A model generated the notes under the pieces. The model ran no database searches. It saw only the letters and a program-made list of their open reading frames with translations, and was not told the DNA's origin. Source: Brachybacterium alimentarium (GTDB lineage: Bacteria > Actinomycetota > Actinomycetes > Actinomycetales > Dermabacteraceae). Taken from it: a DNA stretch of 64,000 nt. The stretch is from positions 124,001 through 188,000 of the forward strand of contig NZ_NRGS01000011.1 of the NCBI RefSeq assembly GCF_002332425.1, given 5' to 3'. The translations under genes were made by a program, and so were the position numbers. Below, in pieces: positions 48,785-60,652 of the stretch. Positions within the stretch are counted from its first letter, which is position 1. The number at the start of each line of letters is the position of its first letter.

Positions 48785-50206
48785 TCAGTGGTCGTGGCCC
48801 TCGTGGCCTCCGCCATCGCTGGTCTCGTCGTGGGCGTGGTCGGCGTCCTCGTCGTGGTCGGCGTCCTCGTCATGGTCGTCGTGGTCATCCGCGCCCGGCG
48901 TGATCTCGTACTCGCCCGAGGCGGTGCCGGTGGCGACCTGGATCTCGTGCGGGACCACGGGCAGGTCCAGCTCGCGGTAGACCTCGCCGCTGGCGATGTC
49001 GACCATCGTGAGCTTCTTGGCCTCGGGGTCGACCACGAAGGCGGTGCCGTCGGCCACCGACATCATCGGGCCGGCCTCCTGCCAGTTGTCCGGCTCGCTC
49101 CACTCCTCGGTCACCGGGACCTCGTGGAGGATGTCGCCGGACTCGGGGTCCAGGATGTTCAGCTCGCCGTCGGTGGTGAGCACGAGGGCCTCGCCATCCG
49201 GTCCGCGATCCAGCGACCGGAACCAGTACTCGGATCCGAGGTCGACGATCTGCTCGGTGTCGTCACGGGTGTCGATCAGGGCGATCTCGGTGGGGCGCTC
49301 GATGCCGCCCTCGGGGTCGGCCTCGACCTTTCGGTCGGCCAGCACGATCGGGGAGTCCTCATGGCCCTTCTGATTGCCGGAGCGCTCGTAGTCGCCCTCG
49401 ATGTCGACCTTGTGGAACTCACCGTCGCGGTAGATCACCGCACCGTTCTCACAGCCCAGGCTGATGACGTCGCCGGACTCGGTGGGCTGGGCGGCGGCCT
49501 CGCCGTGCACGCCCGGGCAGTCGTCGGTCTCGGCGGTGACCTCGCCGTCGGCGTCGAGCACCTGGACGGTGTGGCGCTCGTCCTCGGTGCCCTCGGTGCG
49601 CAGCAGCCCACCATCGGACAGCGGCACCGCGACCCCGTGGTGAGGATCGGCTGCGGCGGTCTCCTCGACCACGCCGAGGTCGCCGTCGGCGAGCTTGCTC
49701 GGGTCGATCACGGTGATGCCGCCGGTGCCGTCGGCGAACAGAGCGGTGCGATCGCCTTGGGGGACGACGTGCCCGGGCATGGGGGCGTCGAGCGACAGCT
49801 CGGTGAGCGCCGGATCCTGCGTGTAGTAGTGGAAGTGGTCGCCGTGGGCCTGGGAGATCAGGCCGGTGTCGTACATGGTGATCGCGTCCGACGCGCTGAC
49901 TGCGACATGGCGGCCGTCCCCGGCGGGATTCAGGCGCACGAAGCCGTCGACGTCAGCCGTGCCGAGGGTGCTGCCGTCGGAGGAGTCGAGGGTGGTCACG
50001 CCGCCGTCGTGGGCGAGCACGATCCGCGGGGACAGCGCGCCCACCTCGGTGCGGTCCGAGGCCGGAGCCGCCTCGCCGCCGCCGTCGGAGGCACCCTCGT
50101 CGGCGGCGCCCCCGCTCGGGCCGCCGCACGCGGACAGCGCGAGCACGCCCGCGCCGAGCAGGGCGACAGCACGTCGTTTCATGACAATGGTTCTCATCTG
50201 ATGCAT
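48785..50206 (-). CDS. aztD: AztD-like periplasmic-type zinc chaperone lipoprotein
   Basis: 473 residues. The lipobox LALSAC follows a short hydrophobic stretch, so it is an exported lipoprotein. The body is a beta-propeller with GDHFHYYTQDP, PGHVVPQGDRTALFADGTGG and DPHHGVAVPLSDGG histidine motifs, as in AztD, which delivers zinc to the AztC binding protein. The C-terminus is a His/Asp tail of about 40 residues (DDHDDHDEDADHD and on). No AztABC transporter is nearby. A TAGTGT box seven bases before the ATG at 50206 suggests a leaderless start there; the inner ATG at 50182 is the alternative. Two Zur-like boxes flank the promoter. Confidence 0.85.
   Translation of the reverse strand: MHQMRTIVMKRRAVALLGAGVLALSACGGPSGGAADEGASDGGGEAAPASDRTEVGALSPRIVLAHDGGVTTLDSSDGSTLGTADVDGFVRLNPAGDGRHVAVSASDAITMYDTGLISQAHGDHFHYYTQDPALTELSLDAPMPGHVVPQGDRTALFADGTGGITVIDPSKLADGDLGVVEETAAADPHHGVAVPLSDGGLLRTEGTEDERHTVQVLDADGEVTAETDDCPGVHGEAAAQPTESGDVISLGCENGAVIYRDGEFHKVDIEGDYERSGNQKGHEDSPIVLADRKVEADPEGGIERPTEIALIDTRDDTEQIVDLGSEYWFRSLDRGPDGEALVLTTDGELNILDPESGDILHEVPVTEEWSEPDNWQEAGPMMSVADGTAFVVDPEAKKLTMVDIASGEVYRELDLPVVPHEIQVATGTASGEYEITPGADDHDDHDEDADHDEDADHAHDETSDGGGHEGHDH
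50182..50196 (-). promoter_or_regulatory. Zur-like box 2, downstream of the aztD promoter
   Basis: Read on the minus strand as TGAGAACCATTGTCA, differing at one base from box 1 (50228-50242). It would block elongation or a start at 50206. Confidence 0.6.
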
Positions 50207-50227
50207 GAAAGGAACACTAACAGTTCC

Positions 50228-50242
50228 TGAGAACCATTCTCA
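50228..50242. promoter_or_regulatory. Zur-like box 1 over the aztD -35 region
   Basis: TGAGAACCATTCTCA has perfect TGAGAA/TTCTCA arms and fits the actinobacterial Zur pattern TGAxAAxxATTxTCA. Zinc-loaded Zur binding here would repress aztD when zinc is plentiful. Confidence 0.65.
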
Positions 50243-50290
50243 GCGAGAGGGTGGTGTTCCAGGTCACAGAATGCACAGGCGCACGCACGA

Positions 50291-50345
50291 GGGCCCTCCC
50301 GTGCCGCCGACCTGCACACGCGCAGGGAACGGCACGGAAGGGCCC
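50291..50345 (-). terminator. Terminator of gdhA
   Basis: GGGCCCTCCCGTGCCG (50291-50306) pairs with 50330-50345 with one G-U position and a 23-base loop, about 50 bases past the gdhA stop. Confidence 0.7.
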
Positions 50346-50396
50346 GTCATCGGTCGACCGCCGGACGGACCGGCGGCGCGACCAGGAGGTGTCGGC

Positions 50397-53308
<2,912 letters not shown>

Positions 53309-53321
53309 GGCCCGCGCGCGA

Positions 53322-53873
53322 TCAGTCGGGGCGGGCCAGGCGCCCCAGCGCCCCGCGGATGAGGGCGGCGGCCGAGGGATCGGTGTGCAGCGCGCGATGC
53401 AGGGCGAGGCCCTCGTTCAGCGCGTCGAGCATGACCGCGGTGTCGGCGTCGACGAAGGCGGCCAGCGTCGCCCGCGTGCGCGCCATCCAGCCGCTGGTGA
53501 TGTCCCGGAACTCCGGCCGACGGGCCGCCAGGGTGTAGAGCTCCTGGCTGATGACCAGATCGCGCTGGGTCCCGAAGACGTCCTCGTCGATGTTCACGGC
53601 GAACGCGTCCAGCGCCTCATCGAGCGTCGTGGCGGAGGCCATGCGGCGCTCCACCACGGCGGCACCCTGGTCCGCGTACCGCAGGAAGGCCTCGCGCAGG
53701 AGGTCGTCCATCCCGTCGAAGTGATAGGTCATCGACCCCAGCGGCACATCCGCCCTCGCCGCGACCCGACGATGCGAGGTGCCCGCGACGCCGTGGTCCG
53801 CGATCACGTCGAGACAGGCGTCGATGATGCGATCGCGGCGCTGCGGATCGTGGCGACGGGGGCGGGCTGGCAT
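53322..53873 (-). CDS. TetR family transcriptional regulator
   Basis: 183 residues. The N-terminal helix-turn-helix (RRDRIIDACLDVIADHGVAGTSHRRVAARADVPLGSMTYHFDGMDDLLREAF, ~8-60) is standard TetR; the rest is the ligand/dimer domain. TAGGGT lies six bases before the ATG, so the message is probably leaderless. It meets the MFS transporter tail to tail, an unusual but workable arrangement for a regulator and its target; the palindrome on the MFS start is the natural candidate site. Ligand unknown. Confidence 0.86.
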   Translation of the reverse strand: MPARPRRHDPQRRDRIIDACLDVIADHGVAGTSHRRVAARADVPLGSMTYHFDGMDDLLREAFLRYADQGAAVVERRMASATTLDEALDAFAVNIDEDVFGTQRDLVISQELYTLAARRPEFRDITSGWMARTRATLAAFVDADTAVMLDALNEGLALHRALHTDPSAAALIRGALGRLARPD

Positions 53874-53908
53874 GCACCGACCCTAGCGGGAGCCCGGAGG
53901 CACGCACG

Positions 53909-56314
53909 TCAGGACGACGGCGCGGTCTCCGCCAGGCCGAACTCGCGGATCTGCACCCACTGACCGCTCGGATTCTTCCCGGTCACGCGGAGTCGGCCGA
54001 ACCGGGCGTCGACCGGTTCGTCCAGCGCCACCTCGAGCACGGGGGTGCCGTCGGTCGCCCCGACCTCCTCCCAGCTCTCCCCGTCGGCCGAGAGCTCGAG
54101 GACGCCCTCGTGGATCTGATCGCCCGCGGTCGTGTCGCTCCCGGCCATCTGCACCTTCACGGCCCGGATCGGATGGGACCCGTCGAGCTCGACCTGCACC
54201 ACGTCGTCCACCTTCGGGGCCCTGCTGGACCAGAACATGGTCGCCAGGTCCCCGTCGACGATCCGCTCGACGGCGTAGTCCTGGTAGGTGTCCAGCGTCG
54301 TCGTCGCCGTGCCCGGCAGGCCGCGGAAGGGCAGGGAGGGGTCCTCGGGGAGCACCTCGCGCAGCTCCTCCCAGGCACGGGCGAGGAAGCCCTCGAACAC
54401 GCCGTCGCCCACGCTCGGGACGATCTGATCCTCCTTGTAGACGCCGTCCTCGCGCTGGTCGGGGACGGTCGCCTCGCCGGCGGCGGCCACATGCTGCGCC
54501 ACCTCCGCCGCCGCATCCGAGGCGTCCTCGAGCCGGTCCTCGAGCAGCGCCAGGAGCATCTCGTGCTGGGCGAGGAGGGCGCGGGCCCAGTGACCGCCGG
54601 CGACGATCCACGGCAGGGTGTCCTCGTAGAAGCCGGCCGAGGCCATCGGCGCGAGCGAACTCTCCAGGTCGACGATCGCCTCCAGCCGGGCGACCAGGGC
54701 GGAGTCGTCCTCGCCCTCGTCGTACGCGGCCCAGAAGGACTCGACGTCAGCCGTGAGCGCGGGGGCTGATGGAGACCCCTCGCGGTACGGCCAGTTCTGG
54801 TGGAGATCCGTGAACACGCGCAGGGCCTCGCGCACCTCCGGCGCGGATCCTGCGAGCTCGTCCACTGCCGCCTCCCAGGAGTCCTCGGCGTCGTAGACCG
54901 GCGGGTTCCAGCAGTAGTCGGCGTAGTTCGCCAGCGAGATCAGCGAGGCGTAGGGCTCGATCATCGGGTTGGCGGTGAAACCGGCCAGATGCTCGTGCAG
55001 GGTCGGGGCCCGGCCCTCGAGGGGGTTGAGGAACAGTCGGTCGCGGCGGCCGTCGTTGACCGGGAAGTTGTCCCAGATGTACAGGTGCTCCGTGTGGTAC
55101 GACGCCACCGCGGTGACCACGGACTCCTCCGTGATCGACGGCGAGAAGACGCCCTCCCCGGTCCATTGGATGCGGATCTCCGGGTGGGCGCTGGTGCCGA
55201 ACTCCGTCTTGTAGTCGCTCGGGTCGGATCCCGAGTAATGGGTGGGGACGGTCTGGAGCGGGGCGAGGTCATGGGCCTCGACATAGTCCGTCTGCACACG
55301 GTTGAGGTAGTGGATCTGGGCTTCGGCGAGGGAGCTGAACTGCGCGGCGTCGTCCTCGCCGAGCTCGGTGGGGATGTCGTCCAGGGCGATGTAGAAGCTG
55401 GAGACGCCCAGTTCGCGCAGCTGCTCGAACTTCGTGACGGTGGCCTCGAAGTCCTCGTCGCTGCCGTAGGTGATGTCGTTGCCGGGCGAGAGGGCGAAGG
55501 TGAAGTCCACGTGATGGGCGTTCGCGGCCTCGACCAGCTCGGCGAGCTGGTCGAGATCCTCGCCGGCGTAGAGCTCGCGCCACTTCGAACGCAGCAGCAG
55601 GTCGTCCTTCGGCGTATAGATGTAGGTGTTCAGCTTGTGGGCGCCGTAGAAGGCGAAGTGGTCCAGACGCGACTGATGGGACCACGGGATCCCGTAGAAG
55701 CCCTCGATCGCTCCGCGGATCTCCATGAGCGGCTCGTCGCGCACCTGCACGGCGGGCAGACGGGTGCCGCCGGCCAGGAGCTGACGCAGGGTCTGGACGG
55801 CGTAGTAGGTGCCCCGGGCGTCGTGCCCGGCGAGGACCACCACGGCACCCTTGTCCTTCGCCGCGGCCAGCACGTAGCCGTCGGCCGCGAGATCCTCCGG
55901 GCCCGGCACGCCGACGACCTCCAGGGCGGCGGGGAGCGTGGGATTGTCCTCCGGGCTGCCGAGGTGGATGCGGGTGCCGGAGGCGGTGGTGCCCGCGTCG
56001 TCGGCGAGGACGGTCGCGACCGTGCAGCCGTTGGCCTCGAGCAGCTCCGTGAGGTCCTGCAGGGCGACCTCGTCGGTGTCCTCGCCGACGATCACGGAGA
56101 CCGTGCGGCCGAGCGCCACCTCGCGCTCGGTGCGCTCGAGGGCGCTGGGCTGCGGGCGCACCACGCGGTCGCCGGGGCGGGAGCCCTCGCCGGCGGCGAG
56201 CGCACCGCTCATCGGGAGCGCGATCGCGCCTCCGGCGGCGAGGCCGAGTCCGAGAGCGGCACGGCGGGTGAAGGAGGCGGGCAGGAGCTGATGACCGGCA
56301 GTGTATCGATTCAC
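53909..56314 (-). CDS. Secreted GH84 beta-N-acetylglucosaminidase with F5/8-type C-terminal domain
   Basis: About 801 residues from the GTG at 56314 (GGAAGG upstream); the frame extends further but without signal character. A Tat-like signal FTRRAALGLGLAAGG is followed by an alpha/beta N-terminal domain (ALGRTVSVIVGEDTDEVALQDL). The GH84 barrel begins MEIRGAIEGFYGIPWSHQSRLDHFAFYGAHKLNTYIY near residue 195, and the catalytic Asp pair is in FYIALDDIPTEL near residue 310. A discoidin-like domain closes the protein (~670-801; YQDYAVERIVDGDLATMFWSS). GH84 enzymes cut terminal N-acetylglucosamine from glycoproteins, hyaluronan or mucin. Divergent from the ROK regulator that begins a sugar-import operon. 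Confidence 0.9.
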   Translation of the reverse strand: MNRYTAGHQLLPASFTRRAALGLGLAAGGAIALPMSGALAAGEGSRPGDRVVRPQPSALERTEREVALGRTVSVIVGEDTDEVALQDLTELLEANGCTVATVLADDAGTTASGTRIHLGSPEDNPTLPAALEVVGVPGPEDLAADGYVLAAAKDKGAVVVLAGHDARGTYYAVQTLRQLLAGGTRLPAVQVRDEPLMEIRGAIEGFYGIPWSHQSRLDHFAFYGAHKLNTYIYTPKDDLLLRSKWRELYAGEDLDQLAELVEAANAHHVDFTFALSPGNDITYGSDEDFEATVTKFEQLRELGVSSFYIALDDIPTELGEDDAAQFSSLAEAQIHYLNRVQTDYVEAHDLAPLQTVPTHYSGSDPSDYKTEFGTSAHPEIRIQWTGEGVFSPSITEESVVTAVASYHTEHLYIWDNFPVNDGRRDRLFLNPLEGRAPTLHEHLAGFTANPMIEPYASLISLANYADYCWNPPVYDAEDSWEAAVDELAGSAPEVREALRVFTDLHQNWPYREGSPSAPALTADVESFWAAYDEGEDDSALVARLEAIVDLESSLAPMASAGFYEDTLPWIVAGGHWARALLAQHEMLLALLEDRLEDASDAAAEVAQHVAAAGEATVPDQREDGVYKEDQIVPSVGDGVFEGFLARAWEELREVLPEDPSLPFRGLPGTATTTLDTYQDYAVERIVDGDLATMFWSSRAPKVDDVVQVELDGSHPIRAVKVQMAGSDTTAGDQIHEGVLELSADGESWEEVGATDGTPVLEVALDEPVDARFGRLRVTGKNPSGQWVQIREFGLAETAPSS

Positions 56315-56581
56315 AACAGGGACCTTCCGAGGCCTCGCAGCAGGAGGCGCGGGGTGGGGGACGCGGGACGACGCACACCACGATGCTGTGACGTGCGCCA
56401 TAGGGTCCCGCCCAACGTACCAGGAAGGAGGGCACGGGTCTCGGGTTCTCAGCGCCGGGCCCGAACAGGGTCGTCGGCGCCGCCGCGAATTCTTGACCAC
56501 CCTCGCGGCCGGAGGTACCTTGCGGAAACCGTTCTCGACCTCGCGACGGCACTGTGGCAGGCGCCCCCGGAGATGGAGTGA

Positions 56582-57778
56582 GTGCATCGCATGGAAAGGT
56601 CAGACTCCGAGAAATCCCCCCGACCCCGAGGCCCCGCACCGGAGATCACCGAGGCGTTCCGCGCACTGAGCTCCGAGCTGTTCGGCAGGGTCGTCGACTC
56701 GGGACCCCGCACCATCACCGAGCTCTCGGAAGGGCTCTCCGCGAGCCGGCCCACCGTGCGCCGCGCCCTGGACGGACTCGAATCCCACTCGTTGATCCGC
56801 GCCGCCGGACTGCGCGCCTCCGATGCAGGGCGTCCGGCGGTGCAGTACGAACGCGGCCCGGGCACCCCCGGACTCGTCGGCATCGATGTGCGCCCCCTCT
56901 CGACCCACATCATCTGCACGAGCACGACCGGTCGAGTGCACGGCCGCCAGGATCTGCCCCATGAGCACGTCGACGACGACATCCGCCTGGAGCAGGTGTT
57001 CCGATCCGTCGAGGCGCTCATGGACGAGGTCGCGAACGATTGCGGCACCGGTGGACCGCTGGCCGTCGTGCTCGGGGTGCCGGGCATCGTCGACCCCTCG
57101 GGGACCGTCCGACTCTCGCGGATCATCCCCTCCTGGACCGGTCTCCCCCTGCGCGACATCGTGTCCGCACGGTTCCCCACGGCGCAGGTTCGAGTGGAGA
57201 ACGACATGAACCTGCGCGCCCTCGCGGCGATGCACGACGGCTCCGCCCAGGGGCTGCACGACTTCGTCTACCTCACCGACAACGGCCATCTGCGCCCGGC
57301 CGTCGTCCTCGGCGGCCATCTGCGCCGGGGCGCCCACCTCACGCTCGGCGAGGACAACAGCTTCACCCACGTCGGACTCGTGCCCAGCACCCTCCGCCAT
57401 GACGGGCTGGAGGTCGAGTTCCGACGCATCGCCCTCGGACTCGAGGACGGCACGCTCGATGCCGGCTGGCTGGCCGTCCTCCAGGACGCCCTGGTCGACA
57501 TCCTGCTCGCCATGCGCTACATGCTGGATCCCCAAGCGTTCATCATCGACGGACCGCCTGCGACGACCGGGCCGGCCGAACTCGAGAGCCTGCGCGAGCG
57601 ACTGGCCGAGCGCACCACCATCGGCGACGCCCCGCTCATCCTCACCGATCAACGGGGGCAGGACGCGACGCTGCACGGTGCGCTCACCCTTGCGCTGCGC
57701 GACGTCCTCACCACGACACTGCAGGTCGACGACCCTCCGATTCCTCAGATCCTCGACCCGCGCGCGCCGCTGGCCTAG
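56582..57778 (+). CDS. ROK family transcriptional regulator
   Basis: 398 residues from the GTG at 56582 (ATG at 56591 also possible). A winged helix-turn-helix at ~30-85 (TITELSEGLSASRPTVRRALDGLESHSLIRAAG) joins a ROK domain with VGIDVRPLSTHIICTSTTGRV and VVLGVPGIVDPSG. The usual ROK zinc motif (CxCGxxGC) is not visible and the sugar-binding DNxHLRP stretch (YLTDNGHLRPAVVLGGHLRRGA) has lost catalytic kinase residues, so it is a sensor. It lies between the GH84 gene (divergent) and an ABC importer (same strand, 178 bases on), and very likely controls both in response to an amino sugar. Confidence 0.86.
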   Translation: MHRMERSDSEKSPRPRGPAPEITEAFRALSSELFGRVVDSGPRTITELSEGLSASRPTVRRALDGLESHSLIRAAGLRASDAGRPAVQYERGPGTPGLVGIDVRPLSTHIICTSTTGRVHGRQDLPHEHVDDDIRLEQVFRSVEALMDEVANDCGTGGPLAVVLGVPGIVDPSGTVRLSRIIPSWTGLPLRDIVSARFPTAQVRVENDMNLRALAAMHDGSAQGLHDFVYLTDNGHLRPAVVLGGHLRRGAHLTLGEDNSFTHVGLVPSTLRHDGLEVEFRRIALGLEDGTLDAGWLAVLQDALVDILLAMRYMLDPQAFIIDGPPATTGPAELESLRERLAERTTIGDAPLILTDQRGQDATLHGALTLALRDVLTTTLQVDDPPIPQILDPRAPLA

Positions 57779-57821
57779 TCCGACCGGCCGCCCCGACGTC
57801 CGAGCCCGCCGCCCCCGCGTC

Positions 57822-57850
57822 TTGCATTACGTAAGTCATTTGCATATCGT
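57822..57850 (+). promoter_or_regulatory. Promoter and probable ROK operator of the sugar importer operon
   Basis: TTGCAT (57822-57827), 17-base spacer, TATCGT (57845-57850). TTACGTAA (57827-57834) is a perfect palindrome in the spacer, and TTGCAT recurs at 57840-57845. This AT-rich island stands out from its surroundings and is the only such stretch between the regulator and the importer. Confidence 0.6.
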
Positions 57851-57955
57851 GTGTGCGAAATCACCCCTGGGTGCTGCTGCCCGTCCGGTCACCGCAGCCC
57901 GGAGGGGTCGCAGCACACCGACTCCGGTGCGCGCCGAGCGGAAGAAGGTCGATCG

Positions 57956-58924
57956 ATGAACAGCGTCATCGCGCCGGGCCGGACCGTCGGCACGCAGCCG
58001 GCGCAGGCTCTCCCTCGGCGCGGCGGACGCTTCCGTCGCCGGGTCCGCAACTCATGGCAGCTGTGGATCCTGGTCCTGCCCGCCGTCGTCTTCTTCTTCG
58101 TCTTCAAGTACGTCCCCATGTACGGCGTCCAGATCGCGTTCAAGGACTTCATCGCCTCGAAGGGCATCTGGGGCAGCGAGTGGGTAGGCCTCGAACACTT
58201 CCAGCGCTTCTTCAGCTCGTTCTACTTCTGGCGGCTGCTGCGCAACACCCTCGGCCTGAGCCTGTACCAGCTGCTCCTCTTCCCGCTGCCGATCATCCTC
58301 GCGCTGTCGTTGAACGAGGTGAAGAACCGCTTCTTCAAGCGCTTCGCCCAGACCCTGACCTACGCCCCCCACTTCGTGTCCGTCGTCGTGGTCGTGGGAA
58401 TGATGGTCGCCTTCCTCGATCCACGCATCGGGATCGCCAATCATTTCCTCGGGCTCATCGGGATCGACTCGATCCCCTTCATGCAGGAGGCCGGATGGTT
58501 CCGCCACCTGTTCGTCTGGTCGGGCGTATGGCAGTCGCTCGGGTGGGGGACGATCATCTACCTCGCGGCCCTCGCGGGGGTGAACCCGGAGCTCCACCAG
58601 GCCGCAGAGGTCGACGGGGCGACCAGGCTGCAACGCATCCGCCACGTGAACATCCCCGCGATCCTGCCGACCGTCGTCATCCTGTTCATCCTCGACTTCG
58701 GCTCGTTCATGTCAGTCGGCTTCGAGAAGGTCCTGCTCATGTCGAACTCGCTGAACGCCGAGACCTCGGACATCATCCAGACCTTCGTCTACAAGTCCGG
58801 TCTGCTGCAGGGGCAGTACAGCTACGCCGCCGCGGTGGGGCTTTTCGACTCGGTCATCAACATCCTCATGATCGTCGGCGTGAACCACCTGGCTCGCCGT
58901 ATCTCCGATACCAGTCTGTGGTGA
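57956..58924 (+). CDS. Sugar ABC transporter permease (LplB-like)
   Basis: 322 residues from the ATG at 57956, six membrane helices. FFVFKYVPMYGVQIAFKDFIASKGIWGSEWVGLEHF is the opening of LplB/YtcP-type permeases for oligosaccharides, and the EAA loop AAEVDGATRLQRIRHVNIPAILPT contacts the ATPase. It pairs with the next permease (5 bases downstream) to form the membrane channel. The N-terminal 30 residues are soluble and basic. No ATPase gene is present in the operon, so a shared multi-sugar ATPase such as MsiK is expected to power it. Confidence 0.9.
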   Translation: MNSVIAPGRTVGTQPAQALPRRGGRFRRRVRNSWQLWILVLPAVVFFFVFKYVPMYGVQIAFKDFIASKGIWGSEWVGLEHFQRFFSSFYFWRLLRNTLGLSLYQLLLFPLPIILALSLNEVKNRFFKRFAQTLTYAPHFVSVVVVVGMMVAFLDPRIGIANHFLGLIGIDSIPFMQEAGWFRHLFVWSGVWQSLGWGTIIYLAALAGVNPELHQAAEVDGATRLQRIRHVNIPAILPTVVILFILDFGSFMSVGFEKVLLMSNSLNAETSDIIQTFVYKSGLLQGQYSYAAAVGLFDSVINILMIVGVNHLARRISDTSLW

Positions 58925-58928
58925 TGCC

Positions 58929-59888
58929 ATGAGCCTCCCGACCCGACAGAACCCTGCTGCGAAAGCGCCGCTCGACGGGAGCGCGATCCTGCACCGGCCC
59001 GTCCGACGGATCAGCGATCGTCGCTTCGACCGCGTGAACATCGTCTTCCTGATCGTCGTGATCCTCGTGATCGGCTACCCGCTGTGGTTCGTCATGATCG
59101 CGTCGATCTCCGACCCGCAGGCGGTGGACACCGGGCGCGTGTGGCTGTGGCCCGTGGACATGACGCTCGACGGGTACCGACGCGTCTTCGCGGAGTCCTC
59201 CATCTGGATCGGCTATCGCAACACGATCGTGTACACGCTCGTCGGCGTCGCCGTGCATCTCGCGATCGTCCTGCCGTGCTCCTACGCGCTGTCGCGCACC
59301 CAGTTCGTGGGCCGCAAGCTCGTGACCTGGTACATCCTGTTCACGATGCTGTTCTCCGGCGGTCTCATCCCCACCTACCTGCTGGTCAAGGACCTCGGGA
59401 TGCTGGACACCCTGTGGGCGGTGATCCTTCCGGGAGCGGCCGGTGCCTGGGCGATCCTCGTGGGCCGAGCCTTCTTCACCCAGACCGTGCCGGAGGAGCT
59501 GAACGAGTCCGCGAAGGTCGACGGCGCGAGCGACTTCCAGGTGTTCTTCCGGATCGCGATCCCACTGTCCGCGCCGATCATCGCGACCCTGGCACTTTTC
59601 CACGGCGTAGGCCTGTGGAACGAGTACTTCAACGCGCTCATCTATCTCTCCGATCGCGACAAATATCCCCTGCAGCTCGTCCTGCGCGAGCTGCTCGTCG
59701 TCTCCCAGGACGCCTCGCAGGGCGGTGGCGACGGCGACTCCGCGGAGTCGCTCACTGAACAGCTGCGACTGGCGTCCCTGATCAAATACGCGGTCATGAT
59801 CGTCTCGTCTCTGCCGCTGCTCGTGATCTACCCGTTCCTGCAGCGCTTCTTCACCCAGGGCGTGCTGATCGGATCGGTCAAGGAATGA
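58929..59888 (+). CDS. Sugar ABC transporter permease (LplC-like)
   Basis: 319 residues, six membrane helices. VNIVFLIVVILVIGYPLWFVMIASISDPQAVDTGRVWLWP is the LplC/YesQ-type start, and the EAA loop is LNESAKVDGASDFQVFFRIAIPLSAPI. It begins four bases after the LplB-like gene and its stop overlaps the YesL-like gene start (ATGA). It forms the channel with the LplB-like subunit for import of the glycan fragments made by the GH84 enzyme encoded next door (inference). Confidence 0.9.
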   Translation: MSLPTRQNPAAKAPLDGSAILHRPVRRISDRRFDRVNIVFLIVVILVIGYPLWFVMIASISDPQAVDTGRVWLWPVDMTLDGYRRVFAESSIWIGYRNTIVYTLVGVAVHLAIVLPCSYALSRTQFVGRKLVTWYILFTMLFSGGLIPTYLLVKDLGMLDTLWAVILPGAAGAWAILVGRAFFTQTVPEELNESAKVDGASDFQVFFRIAIPLSAPIIATLALFHGVGLWNEYFNALIYLSDRDKYPLQLVLRELLVVSQDASQGGGDGDSAESLTEQLRLASLIKYAVMIVSSLPLLVIYPFLQRFFTQGVLIGSVKE

Positions 59889-60649
59889 ACACGGCCTCTC
59901 GCACCACGTGGACCGCGCCCCGCTCCGGCGGCCTGCTCGCGGGCATCGATCTGCTGCTGGGCTGGGTGGTGCGGCTCGTCTGGCTGAACTTCTGGTGGCT
60001 GCTGCTGAGCCTTGCAGGCGGCATCCTCCTCGGGATCGGCCCCGCGACCGTCGCCGCGCATCAGGTCGCCGCCACGTGGGCACGGGGGCAGGAGGTCCAC
60101 TCCGTCCCCCACGTCATGACGTCCATCTGGCGACGCTGCTGGTGGCCCGCCAACCGGGTCGCCCTCCTGGCCGGCGCTCTGGTCGGGGCGCTGGCCCTGA
60201 CATGGCTGCTCTCACGCAGCGGGCCCCCGTTGCTCGCCGCCGGGGCCCAGGGCGCATGTCTGGTCGGCCTGCTGGTCATGGCCGCGATCATCCCGCACCT
60301 GATCTGGCTGAGCGCGGCGGAGCTGCGCGAGCGCGAGAGCGGACGCGCACCAGGCGTCGCCCGCGTCTTCACCGCTGCGCTCGCCGTGGCCGTCTCCCGG
60401 CCCGTGCTCACCGTGCTGATGGCCGCGACATGGATCGTCTGGCCCGTCGCCCTGGTGCTGGCGAGGTGGCCGGGTCTGCTGCCCGTGTGCGGGGCATCGG
60501 TCCCGCTGCTCGTCGGCGCCTGGTGCTTGGCCCGGGTATCCGTCGCCCCCGATGACGACCCGCCTCCTTCCTCCTCGCCCCCGCGCCCGCTGACGGGCAC
60601 GACTGGCACGACTGGCACGACTGGCACGACCATCCCCGAAAGGATCTGA
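59885..60649 (+). CDS. YesL/DUF624 family membrane protein
   Basis: 254 residues, five to six hydrophobic segments. GIDLLLGWVVRLVWLNFWWLLLSLAGGILLGIGPATVAAHQVAATW is the DUF624 pattern of Bacillus YesL, a protein regularly found with LplB/LplC sugar importers and of unknown mechanism. It begins within the preceding gene's stop, so it is coupled. The C-terminal tail carries four 9-base repeats giving a TGT/TGTTGTT run. The lipoprotein binding-protein gene follows three bases after. Confidence 0.8.
   Translation: MNTASRTTWTAPRSGGLLAGIDLLLGWVVRLVWLNFWWLLLSLAGGILLGIGPATVAAHQVAATWARGQEVHSVPHVMTSIWRRCWWPANRVALLAGALVGALALTWLLSRSGPPLLAAGAQGACLVGLLVMAAIIPHLIWLSAAELRERESGRAPGVARVFTAALAVAVSRPVLTVLMAATWIVWPVALVLARWPGLLPVCGASVPLLVGAWCLARVSVAPDDDPPPSSSPPRPLTGTTGTTGTTGTTIPERI
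60596..60631. repeat. Nine-base tandem repeat inside the YesL-like gene
   Basis: GGCACGACT occurs three times exactly and once as GGCACGACC (60596-60631), adding Gly-Thr-Thr units at the protein's C-terminal tail in frame. Confidence 0.9.
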
Positions 60650-60652
60650 CCC

